From positions 5,213,001-5,277,000 of the forward strand of contig CM070899.1 of NCBI GenBank assembly GCA_036417435.1: DNA of 64,000 nt. The letters are read 5' to 3'. The stretch comes from Inia geoffrensis (taxonomy: Eukaryota > Chordata > Mammalia > Artiodactyla > Iniidae). Positions 43,301 through 52,680 of this stretch are shown piece after piece. The notes beneath the pieces were generated by a model. The model made no database searches. It saw only the letters and a list, made by a program, of their open reading frames with translations, and was not told the origin of the DNA. The position numbers were made by a program, and so were the translations under genes. The first letter of the stretch is position 1. Every line of letters begins with the position of its first letter.

Positions 43301-46187
43301 CGTTCTTGTGAGGATTATGCCCGAGATCTAAAAAATAATGAAAAAGACCCTTTTGACACTAAAGAGTCCCTACCTCACTGCTGGGCACCACGCAATTCCT
43401 CTTTCTGGGCCCCGCTCCATGGTGACTGCCAGGGGTGCAGGGGGAGTAGGATCCCTGCTCTGCAGTTTGATGCCTGTGGTTCATAGACTGACCTCCTGGG
43501 GCCACTCGGTCTGTGCACAGTCGACTGAAGACAAAACTGAACGGCCCTCTGCAGCCAGTGGCCTGAGAACACTGGACTTGGGGGGTGGCGTTAGATAAAG
43601 TGCGTGGTGTTTCACCAGTTCTGAGAGCATAACTGCAGGGTCTGTTTAGGACGCAGGCCCTTCTCTGGGTGGAGGCAGCTCTGGGACCTGGCACAGGGCT
43701 GAGCTGGGGCCAGTTCTGGTTCTGCTTCTAAGTTTTGCTTACTTTGGGCAAGTCATTTCTGTTCTCTGAGCTTCAGTTGGCTCATGTGAGAAATAGTATG
43801 GGTAGTAACAACCCCTGACGGCTAATGTGAGGATTAAAATGAAACAAAGTGTGTAAAAGCCCCTTGTAAACTGCAATATGTTATACTCCTGAGAGGCTAG
43901 AAGACTGGCCAGTGGAATTAATTAAAAAGGAACCTCTGGGCTTCCCTGGTGGCTCAGGGTTGAGAGTCCGCCTGCCGATGCAGGGGACACGGGTTCGTGC
44001 CCCGGTCTGGGAAGATCCCACATGCCGCGGAACGGCTGGGCCCGTGAGCCATGGCCGCTGAGCCTGCGCGTCCGGAGCCTGTGCTCCGCAACGGGAGAGG
44101 CCACAACAGTGAGAGGCCTGCGTACCGCAAAAAAAAAAAAAGGAACCTCTGAGGTCAGGGGAACTGGTCTCGGCCACTCGCTTCAAGGCTGCCACCTTCA
44201 TCCACTGGACAATCGTGTTCGTATCAGTATTATTTACAATAGCCAAAATGTCAAAGCAAGAAAAATAATATAGGAAAAATGTGGTCTACACATACGATGG
44301 AATATTACGTACTTTAAAAAGGAAGAAAAAAAATTTTTTTTTAAAAGTTAGAAAATTCTGACATATGCTACAGCCTGGATGCACCCTGAAGACATGCTCA
44401 GTGAAATTAACCAGCCACAAAAACACTTATTGTGTGATCCTGTTTATATTAGGTACACAGAGTAGTCAAGTTCATAAAGACGGAAAGTAGGATGGTGGCT
44501 GCCAGGGGCTATGGGAGGGGGGAGGGGGGAGTTAATGTTTACTGGGCATAGAGTTTCAGTTTTTTGTTTGTTTGTTTTTGGTTTTTTTTGCGGTACGCGG
44601 GCCTCTCACTGCCGTGGCCTCTCCCGTTGCGGAGCACAGGCTCCGGACGCGCAGGCTCAGCGGACATGGCTCACGGGCCCAGCCGCTCCGCGGCATGTGG
44701 GATCTTCCCGGACTGGGGCACGAACCCGTGTCCCCTGCATCGGCAGGCGGACTCCCAACCACTGCGCCACCAGGGAAGCCCGGGTGTTAGTGTTTAATGG
44801 GGACAGAGTTTCATTTTTGATGCAAACATTCTGTGGATGGGTGATGATGCTGGTTGCACAATGACGTGGATGTCCTTAATAGCACTGATCTGTACACTTA
44901 AAAATGGCTAATATGGTAAATCTGATGATTTTTAAAATTTTAAATAAATTGTTAAAAAGCGAAAAAAAAAAAAAAAAAAGGAACCTCTCCAACCTGAGTC
45001 TGGGAAGCATATTCCCATCTTTCCTTCGTTAACACTGTTACCTTCAAACAGGAAGCCGAGGCCTAGAGCAGTAACTGGCCCAAGGTCACAAAGTACACCA
45101 TGGCGGCCAGAAGGCACTCAGAACAGGGGAGAGGCTCGAGAAGAGAACCCCCCTGAGAGAGTCTCACAGCCAGGTGAGGGTGGGGATGTCGGCCTGCCCA
45201 GCTCCTGACCCCGGGCTCTACCTGAGTCCCACCACAGGCCCTTGGAGGCACGCCCTTTCCCGCTGACCCGGGTGAGGATGCAGGCCCCAGGCCTGCCTCC
45301 GCAGCACGGCTCCCACAGAGCCAGGACTCCAAGCCCCTAAGAGACGCTGAATCCCCACCCAGGGGGCACAGAGCAGGTTCAAGGCCTGGCGCTGCCTCAC
45401 CTGGCAATGTGACCTGGGGAGGCTGCTCCCTCCTTGGCCACCACGACCTCTTTTGTAACTTCAGGACAATGGCACTGGCCCTTCCTCCCAGTTCTAACAC
45501 TTAAGAAGCTCCTTGGAGGAGGCCGGCGGGGCAGGGCGTCACCCTACTGCCCAAATCCCACTGGCGCAGCCCTGGCCCAGCTGTCCAAGAGCAGCTGCAG
45601 CACACAAAGTGCTCTCACAGCCTCTGCCTGCTTTAACATCCGCTGGGAGGTGAGCAGGCAGGGGGTTAAGATCCTCTAGAGAGGCCGTGGCACCCACCCA
45701 GGGCACCCAGCGAGAGAGTGCCAGGACCAGGGCTCACGAGGCCTTCGGACAGAGCACAGGGCGGGGTCAAGGACGGGCCTCAGTCGCACAGGCCTGGCGG
45801 GTTGCGTCCGCCCATCTCCAGCAGTACAGCCTTGGCCACGTTACTGAATCCCTAGATGACTACCTCCTAATATACCCGGGAGGGCTGTGCTCAATAAGTG
45901 AATGACACAGGACACTGCCAGCCAGGCTGATCACGAGGCTGCAGCGCCGGCGAGCTCTCCCCCTGTGAAACCACACCCTCTCACGGTCCCTGGCAAAGCA
46001 GCAGTGAGCTGGCTCCCCTTCCTTTCTGGTCAGGCCTGTTCCCCCGCCCCCGTGTCTCTCTGGGAGTCCTGGCTGCAGCCACAGGTGTGTCCTCCAGGCT
46101 GGCCCTTGCTGCTGGGGGGTTACCTTCTCTGGATGTCCATCTCATCAGGAGACGGGCCATTCTGCACCTGACGCTGGCTGGAGGAGC
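22318..46187 (-). CDS. EVL: EVL, Ena/VASP-like actin regulator (3' eleven coding exons, partial gene)
   Basis: Eleven exons join in frame (890 bases including the stop, about 296 codons) and match the C-terminal ~70% of human EVL as recalled. Known role: EVL delivers profilin-actin to barbed ends at leading edges and focal adhesions and opposes capping. Seen in order: the linker after EVH1; a PKA-type RRAS site in LERRASATG; a proline-rich core ([16 protein letters not shown]) for profilin, SH3 and WW partners; the G-actin-binding [14 protein letters not shown]; the F-actin-binding [15 protein letters not shown]; the EVL-I cassette; and the C-terminal tetramerising coiled coil ending QELSGISTS. 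The EVH1-coding exons and promoter lie past the right edge. All splice junctions seen are GT-AG and phases agree. There is no frameshift. Compared with human, three residues (HQQ) are missing after VMEQ. Confidence 0.97.
22356..24197 (-). other. EVL: EVL intron 13
   Basis: GC-rich and largely repeat-free. It contains a 439-codon open frame on the plus strand and a 353-codon one on the minus strand; neither has recognisable domains (see rejected items). A weak MIR trace lies near 23930-23980. Confidence 0.8.
24198..24255 (-). CDS. EVL: EVL exon 13 (tetramerisation coiled coil)
   Basis: Acceptor CACCAG|GAG, donor GACG|GTGAGT. Encodes [19 protein letters not shown], a right-handed coiled-coil segment that tetramerises Ena/VASP proteins. 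Identical to human as recalled. Confidence 0.95.
24697..24763 (-). CDS. EVL: EVL exon 12
   Basis: Acceptor CCCCAG|GATGAA, donor CAG|GTGAGT. Encodes [20 protein letters not shown] plus KQ, the start of the tetramerisation region. Phe in the human DAFDLD motif is Leu here. Confidence 0.94.
25440..25535 (+). mobile_element. Short CHR-type SINE, sense
   Basis: GGGAATTGCCTGGCGGTCCA, GTGGTTAGGACTTGC, GGTTCACTCCCTGGTCGGGG and AACTAAGATCCCACCAG show the tRNA-like head (box B-like GGTTCA) of the element. The tail is replaced by a purine-rich microsatellite. Confidence 0.85.
25536..25615 (+). repeat. Purine-rich (GGAA/GGGA) microsatellite
   Basis: About 80 bases of almost pure purines made of GGAGG, GGAAG and GACGGA units. 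It grew from the SINE's A-rich tail and is probably length-variable. Confidence 0.85.
25895..26710 (+). repeat. LINE-1 3' end, sense, with poly-A
   Basis: Wording such as CAGCAATCCCACCTCTGGGT, CATGGGAACAACCCAAGG, GACAACATGGACATTATGCT, GTGCAATAAGCCCGACAGAG and GTCAATTATATCTCAATAAA, then A10, is L1 ORF2 end plus 3' UTR. It is 5'-truncated and riddled with stops. Confidence 0.9.
27505..27790 (+). repeat. LINE-2 fragment
   Basis: Contains GGCCTGGAGGGCCGTCCCC-like, AACTCTAATGCCACCTCTGA and AAAATGAGCTCCTCGCAGGC..AGGGACC, the L2 3'-end wording. Confidence 0.7.
28619..28681 (-). CDS. EVL: EVL exon 11, EVL-I cassette exon
   Basis: A 63-base exon (acceptor GCGCAG|AACCCC, donor TCTAG|GTACC) encoding [20 protein letters not shown]. 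Its length is divisible by three and both flanking phases agree, so skipping it keeps the frame. This is the known alternative insert that distinguishes EVL-I, with several Ser-Pro sites inside EVH2. Both splice sites look functional. Confidence 0.93.
28783..28849 (-). CDS. EVL: EVL exon 10
   Basis: Acceptor CGACAG|AGGCC, donor CCAG|GTGAGC. Encodes (E)[21 protein letters not shown] plus a split arginine, matching the human RKPWERSNSVEKPVSS stretch. A 101-base intron separates it from the next exon. Confidence 0.93.
28850..30515 (-). other. EVL: EVL intron 9
   Basis: No element recognised with confidence. It is GC-rich with scattered short open frames. Nothing resembling an exon or hairpin RNA was noticed. 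Confidence 0.7.
30516..30579 (-). CDS. EVL: EVL exon 9
   Basis: Acceptor TTTCAG|GAAGAG, donor CTCAG|GTAAGG. Encodes [21 protein letters not shown] plus a split glutamate. It is a Ser/Pro-rich linker, likely phosphorylated. Confidence 0.93.
31043..31374 (+). mobile_element. Long CHR-type SINE, sense, with poly-A
   Basis: Begins AGGGACTTCCCTGGTGGCTC, has a box B-like GGTTCGAGCCC, then about seven variant repeats of 'GCC(A/C)CAACTACTGAG / AGCCCGTG', and ends in an A18 run. Flanks resemble TTAGAATG / TTCAGAATG. The body repeats match the cetacean/ruminant CHR-1 type rather than the CHR-2 copies. Confidence 0.9.
31789..32859. repeat. 42-bp minisatellite, 25 copies, with higher-order structure
   Basis: A core containing GCTGACGTGTACTATCACAC recurs 25 times. 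TGACGT starts at 31811 and then every 42 bases (31853 is TGATGT). Exceptions are two 56-base steps (32189 to 32245 and 32497 to 32553), where GCAGCAGTAATACT is duplicated, and one 40-base step (32721 to 32761). The two long units are 308 bases apart, evidence of block duplication. Each unit has a small inverted repeat, ACTAT-CACAC-ATAGT, up to 7-bp stems in units with GTACTAT..ATAGTAC. Because 42 is a multiple of 3, long open frames arise on both strands ([14 protein letters not shown] on minus, [14 protein letters not shown] on plus). These are not genes. It is probably a length-variable VNTR. Confidence 0.97.
32921..33098 (-). mobile_element. CHR-2 SINE, antisense, with internal deletion
   Basis: Poly-T, GCGGTACGCGGGCCTCCCAC, GGACGCGCAGGCTCAGCGGC, then directly ATGTGGGATCTTCCCGGACC. 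The 'ATGGCTCACGGGCCCAGCCGCTC' block is missing. It is flanked by a 16-bp target-site duplication with one mismatch (CTACCCGGAGCTTTTG at 32905 / CTACCCGGATCTTTTG at 33099). It landed about 60 bases beyond the minisatellite. Confidence 0.93.
33980..34123 (+). mobile_element. Short CHR-type SINE, sense
   Basis: GGAATTCCTGGCGGTCCAGT, GGGTTCAATCCCTGGGCGGG and GCACAGCGTGGCC, then an A-rich tail. A perfect 12-bp target-site duplication (AAGAAAAGCCAG at 33968 and 34124) fixes both ends. Confidence 0.93.
35662..35722 (-). CDS. EVL: EVL exon 8
   Basis: Acceptor TATTAG|GAGAAA, donor ACG|GTAAGC. Encodes (R)[20 protein letters not shown], completing the basic end of the F-actin block and starting a charged linker. 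Human reads ...[14 protein letters not shown] as recalled. Confidence 0.93.
35723..39386 (-). other. EVL: EVL intron 7
   Basis: Contains the L1 tail at 37066-37455 and a short (AAAT) run near 37481-37500. An A-rich run lies at 37749-37761. Elsewhere the sequence is unassigned, with no exon-like conservation that I recognise. Confidence 0.75.
37066..37455 (+). mobile_element. Young 5'-truncated LINE-1 tail, sense
   Basis: GTCATTTGTAGAGACATGGA, GTCACACAGAGTGAGGTAAG, GCATATATGTGGAATCTAGA, AACCTGCTGTATGCCACTGG and ACACAACATTGTAAAACAGC, then A14. This is the end of ORF2 and the 3' UTR of a recent cetartiodactyl L1. It is only about 390 bases long. A clear target-site duplication was not found. 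Confidence 0.92.
39387..39508 (-). CDS. EVL: EVL exon 7 (F-actin-binding block)
   Basis: Acceptor CCTTAG|CCAGAA, donor AAGAG|GTGAGT. Encodes 40 codons from PEDASGG through a glycine run to [12 protein letters not shown], the EVH2 filament-actin-binding block. Confidence 0.95.
39509..40256 (-). other. EVL: EVL intron 6
   Basis: A sense MIR trace lies at about 39900-40020 (GACCTGCGTGCTTTGAACAA, CCTCGGTTTCCTCATCTACA). A short GCCC repeat (CCCGCCCGCCCGCCCGCC) lies at about 40221-40238, just before the proline-rich exon. Otherwise unremarkable. Confidence 0.75.
40257..40486 (-). CDS. EVL: EVL exon 6 (proline-rich core and G-actin-binding motif)
   Basis: Acceptor TTTCAG|GACCC, donor CGG|GTAAGT. 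Encodes [10 protein letters not shown]..., two polyproline blocks (eight and six prolines, with VPPPP between), then [19 protein letters not shown]. Polyproline recruits profilin and SH3/WW proteins; the KLRRV stretch binds monomeric actin. The G-rich plus strand here is merely the complement of proline codons. Confidence 0.96.
40487..42191 (-). other. EVL: EVL intron 5
   Basis: A MIR-like stretch lies at about 41570-41665 and an L2-like stretch at 41690-41965 (GGGTCTTCTCTGACCCCCAG, GTGTCCTCAGCCCTTAGTTC). The rest is unassigned. Confidence 0.7.
42192..42247 (-). CDS. EVL: EVL exon 5 (PKA-site exon)
   Basis: Acceptor TTTTCAG|A, donor CACAG|GTGAGA. Encodes [19 protein letters not shown]. The RRAS motif corresponds to the conserved Ena/VASP PKA site. 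The human protein has an extra HQQ after VMEQ, so this copy has a 9-base in-frame difference in a glutamine-rich stretch. Confidence 0.93.
43715..43890 (+). repeat. MIR SINE fragment
   Basis: TTTGGGCAAGTCATTTCTGT, TTCTCTGAGCTTCAGTTGGC and GTGAGGATTAAAATGAAACA follow the sense MIR consensus including its 3' part. Confidence 0.75.
43939..44136 (+). mobile_element. CHR-2 SINE, sense, full length
   Basis: GGCTTCCCTGGTGGCTCAGG, ACGGGTTCGTGCCCCGGTCT, GGAAGATCCCACATGCCGCG, GGCCGCTGAGCCTGCGCGTC and GAGAGGCCTGCGTACCGC, then poly-A. A perfect 15-bp target-site duplication (AAAAAGGAACCTCTG at 43924 and 44137) bounds it. A split tRNA-type pol III promoter is visible (box B GGTTCGTGCCC). Confidence 0.96.
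44152..44978 (+). repeat. LINE-1 3' end, sense, broken by a SINE
   Basis: TTATTTACAATAGCCAAAAT, GATGGAATATTACGTACTTT, GGATGGTGGCTGCCAGGGGC, then after the SINE GTACACTTAAAAATGGCTAA and AAATTTTAAATAAATTG and a long A run. GGAACCTCT occurs on both sides (44142 and 44980), consistent with the L1's own target-site duplication. Confidence 0.85.
44557..44782 (-). mobile_element. CHR-2 SINE, antisense, inside LINE-1
   Basis: Poly-T with GTTTG repeats, GCGGTACGCGGGCCTCTCAC, GGACGCGCAGGCTCAGCGGA, GGGATCTTCCCGGACTGGGG and CACTGCGCCACCAGGGAAGC. It is flanked by two imperfect copies (about 33 bases) of an L1 segment (see findings). Confidence 0.93.
46124..46187 (-). CDS. EVL: EVL exon 4 (post-EVH1 linker)
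   Basis: Acceptor CCCACAG|GC, donor AG|GTAACC. Encodes (G)[20 protein letters not shown] plus a split arginine. It matches the human linker after EVH1, with Pro replaced by Ser early on. This is the most 5' EVL exon found in the window. Confidence 0.93.
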
Positions 46188-49100
46188 CTGTGGGGCAGAG
46201 AAGCACAAGAGCGCAGCGGTTAACAGAGGAGAAAGGACCCCCGGGACTCGCCCTGCCTCTGCCCTCTGGTCCCACCGGAGACGGTCTCAACCGTTGGTCC
46301 TCAGCCCTGCAACACCCTGTCCCACCTCACCCTCTCAGTCATCCCTCCTTCTCCCTTTCTTGCGGCTCTTGCTTGGCGCCAGTAAAGTGGGTGCCATTTC
46401 ACACGGCTCAGAATCACCCCTTCTCGCCTGACCCCTCTGGCCTCCCTCTCAAACCGCGCCTGCTGTTGCCACTTCCTCACTTGCCACTGTGCCCTCGACC
46501 CTCAACATCTGGCTCCGGCCTCTCTATGTCCCACAAAGCTGTTCTAACGAAAAGTTGCAATCACGGAACCCAGTAGATCCATTTTATTCCGCCTTCTGAG
46601 CAGGCGAATGACCCTTACGGCAGGTATGTGTCAGAGCCGGGGTTTCAGCACCGGGTCTGGGCCGCAGCCCCGTGCCCCTCACCGCGATGTGACGCCCTCT
46701 CGCCTGCATCTAGGAGTCTGGAGCTGCGGGGTGGGCAGAAGAGGACAGAGCAACCGTGGAGCCTTCCAGGCTCCTTTCTTGCCCTTGACCCTGAAGGCAG
46801 GGCCCCAGAACAGGCGAGGTCTGTGGACTGCACCTCCTGTTCAGCCCGGGGCTGGTGCTGTGTTACGTTCACAGGAAGATCAGGCTTTTGCTCCAATCTG
46901 AGAAGGAGCCAATTGTTCCTTCTCTTTGCCAGCTCAGGTGTCACTGGGGAGCTGCGGAGTCACAGCAATGGGGGAGGGACTCCGGGCAAGCTGGCCTCAT
47001 GCCTCGCTGCCTAGGTGGGGAAGGGGCACTGTCTCTTCTCTAGGATGAGGGGCCAGCAATGCTCAGTGCACGACAAAATCCACGATGGGCAGAAGGCCTC
47101 TCCCACAGGTGCTTCAAACAGCTGAGAGATTAGCAGGGTGTCCCCTGGGTCAGGGGCACAGCGGCACAGAGAGTAACAGAATCTCAAAGCCGAAACAGGT
47201 CATCTGATTCTGGGGCAAGCTCCTGCCCAGCACAGGTGCCCTCCAGGCCGGCTCTCCTAGCATGACCCCCGCAATGCAAGCCTTACCTCCCAAGGGAGCA
47301 GGTCCCTTCCTACACCGAGGCCCCAAATCTACCCACCCAGGAAGGCCCGATTTCCACCCTGAGGTGTGGCAACACGGGTTGAATCCTTTACTACCTTTCT
47401 ATGCTTGACAGTCCTTTCCAAGCCGGGAGTTTGCTTCCATATTCGGCAGTGCCCAGTCCTAGGCCCCAGTATGGGCTTCAGTCACGTTTTCAGTGAGCCT
47501 AGCTTTGCCGCTTCCGGACCCCTGTGTGGATGCTTTAGTTGGGGAAAGAGGAGGATCCAGGTGGTGGGCCGTGGGCCAGCTGCTTGACGGGAGGAGGGCC
47601 TCCCAGCACCTGAAGATAAATTTCTCCCCTGGGTGGCCCTGCCTGACCCTGCCTTGTTCGATGCCGACTGCTGAACTCAGGGGCCGGGCAGGAGAGAAGA
47701 CGCCTGCGTACTCTTTACAGAGGTGACTACATAAATATCCGGTGGCCTGGCACATAGCAGGTGTGAAATAAATACTGGTTTTCTTTTCCTGTCTCTAAAC
47801 ATGCTTTTTCTGCTTTAGTTATGTAACATAGAATAACTCTGCTCTTTCTAAAAACTGGTTTTTCTGTAAATATGTCCAGTATAGACATTAGAAAAATTTT
47901 CAAGTTTAATAAAGAAAAAACATTCCTAATTAAAAAAAAAAAATCCACGGTGGAGGGGGGATCTCTTTTCTCTCGTACTCCGTGAGGCGCAGGCCTTAGG
48001 GCTCCTCCCCTCCTTGTTCTCAGGAAACCAGAGAAAGAATACGAGAGCACTGCTTTACAGCAGTGTCAGGGCACTTCTCTTAATTTAATTTAGTTACTTT
48101 AATTCTCACAACCCTACTGGACAGCTCCCAGGAAGGCTTGTAACAGGTGAAGGAACAGCCCAGAAAAGGTAAGTGACACACCTGTAAGCAAGAGAACCAG
48201 GCTCAGACTACCCGCAAAACGCCACTTTCTTTCTTAAATTCAATCGCACCGTGGTGTCGGCTGAGACCGGCCCGTAGGATGAAGAGTGCAGGTGGCAGAC
48301 TGGCCAGAAGAGTCCCGGGTGAGGGGCTGCAGCCCTCAGACGGCGCCCAGGCTCTGCCTGGTGTCCACGCGGCGGACAGTGCCACCCACTCAGCCCAGCA
48401 TTTGGGGCTCAGGCCTGACAGCTGGACTCCTGCCTTGTTCCAAGACCCGGCCTTGGCTGCTGGGCCCGTGCCCGCGTCCGGATCTGCCCCTCTTCCGGGG
48501 CCAAGCCCCTGCCCCAGAGCCCCAGCCTGGCCCCTGGTCTGAGGACGGGAGCCCACCCTCGCTCTGACCGGGCCCTGCCAGTTGTCAGGACCCCCGCTGG
48601 CAGCCAGCTGCCACGGCGTGAACTGCGGAGGTCCTGCGCTTGTGCCCCTTGTTCCGCCCGCCGGCCTGGACTGCCTCCTGACACCCTCAGCCGGCCGGCC
48701 TGGTCAGGGTTGGGAGGACCGAGCGGAGCCCTCGCTGCTCCCAGGGCGCTCCAGTCCCTGCACGTGAGGCACCTCAAAATGAGACGGCTAGAACTTTAGA
48801 CACTATAGGGCAGGAAGAGACAACACTGGTTGCGTTTAGGCCTCCCATTCTTCTTAACCTCAGAAAACGTGGGTATGTTTTGAGCTGCGAGGGTCCTTAG
48901 CATTAGGAAGCACAGGCCCTCTGTCTCAGAGGGGAGGGGTCTGTCTAGGGTCGCGCGGGGCGTGCCTCCTTCCTCCTGGCCCATTCCACCCACTGGCCAC
49001 GGTGCCCCACTGGCAGAGGCGGGAGGACGGGGAGGAGGCTCTGCCCTCCAGGATGGTCTAGGGCCTTTGGGAAGCCTGGGCACAGCCCATCCGTAGATGC

Positions 49101-49599
49101 CTCTTGTGTTGAGATCTCAGGGCGGGAGCATCAGGCGGCTGGTTATCACTCCCGTCTGTCCCGCGTCCCAAGTTACTTCCCAAGATTCTCTGAGCGGTGC
49201 AATCAGAAGCCAAACATGCGGAGTGTCCCGTGCCCGAGTCACCGCAGGCCAGCAGTGCCCCCACCTCCAGGATCCAGGATCCAGGTGAGGACCGCAGGTC
49301 ACCCCACCCCCCAATCCCCTTAGCTACCAAGTTCTCTGCTGCTGTGTCTGAGACCCCCAGCAGAATCCACCTGCCTCTCCCTGCTCACGTGGCTGCCTCA
49401 GCATCTCTCCTGGACCCGTGCCTTAGTCAACCAAAGGGGCCTCCGCCTCTACCCACACCCCTTTCTCCCCATCCAGCTTCCACACTGATACTGCAGACCA
49501 CGTGGTCTCTGGAAAACACAAGTCTGGCCCTTATGGGGTCAAGTCCAAGCTCAATGGAGTTAAGAGTCCAGCCCATCCCCACAGTCGCTTCTCCTGGAC

Positions 49600-49910
49600 T
49601 CACCCCGCACCCCCCCCACCCCAGCAGGCCTTCTGCACCTGCTCACTAAGCCTGGATCACCTGCTGTGCTTCCCACCTCCCCGTCTCTGTGTGGCCCCCA
49701 TCCACCCGGGACACCTTCCTCAGCTACCAAGTCTTCAAGGCCCAACTGCATAGCTGCCTCTTCCAGGAAGCCTGCCCTACATCCTCCTGCCTCCACTGCT
49801 CGGCCTCTCCCACACCACTTTCTGATATTACAGTGATTGGAGGGCAGAGACCATGCCTGTCACTCATCACTCCCTGCTCAAGGCCGGCTCACATCAGGTA
49901 CTCGGCGTAT
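49600..49910 (+). repeat. LINE-2 fragment
   Basis: TCTTCAAGGCCCAACTGCAT, GCCTCTTCCAGGAAGCCTGC and GATTGGAGGGCAGAGACCAT follow the L2 3' wording ('cctcctccaggaagccttccctgac'). Confidence 0.65.
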
Positions 49911-52529
49911 TTTATCAAATGGAGTTGGGAAGGTCTGAGGGAACGTGTGATGACCAAGCCCAGGGAAAAAAGCACAGGTGAAGGAATGGGACTGAACTCG
50001 CTCGGATGAAAATAAGACCTACCTAGAAGTGAGCCACAGAAACACAGCGCTCCCCAAGTCCGTGCCTGTTCACAGAGGAGGCCGACTGAGGCACAGTTCC
50101 CAGGCTAACTACTCCCCGCCGGCACCAGGGGCCCACTGCCACCCGGAGAAGGGGTGTTGGTGGCTTTGAGAGGTGGGGAGGGGGCTTGCCCAAGGCCATG
50201 GGGCTCGGTGTCACAAGCTTGCCAAGTCTGGGAGCTCCAACTAAGATCCCGCCCTTCTCTCACTCGCTTCAAACAAGTTTTGCCAAGTCACAATAAAGAG
50301 CCTAATTTGCACTACAGACACATGACAAAGAGGAAAATTTAACGTGGAACGTGGACGCAACAGCGGGAGAAGTGGGGTGCCTGTGAGTTTCTGGTGTCTT
50401 GTGGGTACAGCCCACAGCGTCGGAGTGCACACCCTGGTGGCAGGCCAGGGCAGAGGGTGGCCCGTGCGTGATGGAGCCCCTGTCTGACCACAGAGAGGAG
50501 CCTGGGGATGGGACAGGCAGGCTCGTCCGCTCTGAGTCCATCTGACATGATGCTTCTTGGGGGAGGAGTGACTTCTTGTCCCCTGAGGCCCACATTCCAG
50601 CTTCAGGTCGGAGTCCCATCAAACACCCACTCCTACAAACACTCTGGTGACTCAGAGGAGGCCCTTTTACCCTTGGGGGTCATGAGGTGGGGGACGGGAA
50701 GGAGAGACAACCCGAGAGGGGAGGGTGAGGCTGGCCAGACCCAGGCCACGAGCCCGCCCGGGAGCGGGGCTGGCAGCCGAGGGCCCTAGGGCAAGTCACT
50801 GAGTGACCGGAGGCCACACTGAAGGGGAGAGAGGGGCTGGGAGGGCTGAGGTCAGGCCTGGGGCCTCAGCAGTGAGCAGGGCGTGAACAACCCCGCGCCC
50901 TCCACGGGGTACAGGGCTGTTCCCAGGTGGGGTGAGAGCGCCTGGTCCGGGTACTGCGCCCCGAAGACTTCCACGGCCTCCATCTGTGACAGAGATTCCA
51001 GCGTGAGATGCGATCGTCCTCGGGAACACTGCCCTCATTTAGCAGCAAGGGGCCGGGGAGAGCAGATGGAGGAAAAGCCGGTTGCACAGGGTCAGGCTTC
51101 TGGGAGAAGGGACCCAAAGGGGCTGACCCCCGGCCCCGCCCCAGCCTTGCTGAGAGGGGTGCAGGGGACAGGCAGGGCCCAGGCCATGCTCTGCTGTGCA
51201 GGGGGCACCTCCTCACGGGGACTCTGTGAGCCCAGGCCCCCTGTCCCCTAGGACGTATTACGTGCACCTGTATGTGCCAGGACCCGGGCGCACAGCCGTC
51301 CGACTTAACCCCCAGGCACGTAACTGTCCTGTTCTCCACGTGCCCGGCACTTAACGTACTTCTTGGCATCAGGTCAACACTCGACAAATATCTGTTGAAT
51401 AAATGAATGATCGGGCCCCAGGCAAACTGTCTGATGATCTCCAACAACTGCCGAGGCTGTGCAGGTGGCACATTCTAGAGCTTTCCCCTCACGCTGGAAA
51501 CAGGCTGTGGCCGAGCTGGGGACGCGCCTCACGAGCGGGAGATATGCGAGCAGGGAGACACCGTGGTCACCAGCGGGGGTGGCACTTGGCCAACTCGAGG
51601 GGACGGGATGTGGTAAGAGAGAACTCAAGTTCATCGAGCAGCCACCATGTTGCGTGCTAGGTCCTGCGCCAGGGACTCCCAAACGTCACTCACTTAACCC
51701 GCACCCTCACCCCAGGAGCCTTGGTACCATCCGTATTTTATCCTAAGGAAGTCGGAGGGCAGAGGATGTCAACTGACTTCAGCTCCCTTAGACACATGCC
51801 CTTGAACTCCTCCGCCTCCCGGGGAAGGAAGGGTGGGGGAGGCCGGATGGGAGGACAGGGGCAGAGGGTCCTAGAGAGCAGCGTGAAGAGCAGGAGGCAG
51901 GCAGCGGCCACCGGGTCGGGGCGGAGCGGGGAGCCCTGGCGCCCTTTCCCGGCCGAAGTCCAGCCCCCGCAGACTCTCAGCACCCACTGGCCTCTGGAGA
52001 GGGAGGCTGTGGGTCGGCCTGCCTGCCGCCATCCTGCCTGACCCCACGTAGGTGCCCTGCCCACGTAGTGCTTGGATGAAGTGAGCGCAAATGAACGCTG
52101 CTGACCCAGGGGAAAGATCTGTATCCCAGGCTCTCAGCTGTGCAGAGCCTGAAGGGCCGCAGCGAGGAGAGACCCCAGAGCCTCCCCGGGGTCTACTTCC
52201 CAGTGGGGCCGAAGCCCGTCTTGCTGGCACTGCTCCCACGGGAGCCGGTCAGGACCAGCCAGGGGCCTGGACGGTGGAGAGCGGAGCTCGTGTTCCCCCT
52301 CCAGTCCTCCCAGCGCCCCTCATTCCTGTTTCCCAGCCCCTTCCCATTCCTGGCTAGCCTCCCTGGACTGTTTCAATTTGTTCAAATCCCCTCTGGAGAG
52401 AACCTGGATCCGGGGAGACCCAGGTTCTTGCTGGATTTCGGCCACGCCGTAGTTAAGCCCCTCCCCGCTCCTGGCCTCAGTTTCCGACAGAGTGAGAAGG
52501 ATGGAAGCAAGGATCTCCTAGCTCTGAAT

Positions 52530-52680
52530 CCTCTGCAACTTAAAAAGGACAAACAAGGAAATACACCTAAATGTCCACAGTGGCTACCTCTGGATTGTGG
52601 GTTCTTCCCCTCTTGTTGAACTTCCAAATTCTGCACAAGCAGGACGCATCAGCTTATAATAAAGAAACAAAAGACTAAGA
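52530..52680 (+). repeat. Old LINE-1-like tail
   Basis: AAATGTCCACAGTGGCTACC, TCTGGATTGTGGGTTCTTCC and CCAAATTCTGCACAAGCAGG, then CTTATAATAAAGAAACAAAA. These resemble the common 'aacagtggttatctctggg ... ccaaattttctacaatg ... ttataatcag' retroposon tail. Confidence 0.5.

Larger units (their letters stand above)
42248..46123 (-). other. EVL: EVL intron 4
   Basis: Holds a MIR at 43715-43890 and the SINE/L1 cluster from 43939 to 44980, listed separately. The flanks (42250-43700 and 45000-46120) are GC-rich and unassigned apart from an antisense MIR trace at about 45050-45095. Confidence 0.75.

Noticed and set aside
47760..47955. Possible processed pseudogene (AATAAA followed by an A run at about 47908-47942)
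   Set aside because: No recognisable coding sequence precedes the tail and no target-site duplication was found; more likely an old retroposon end.
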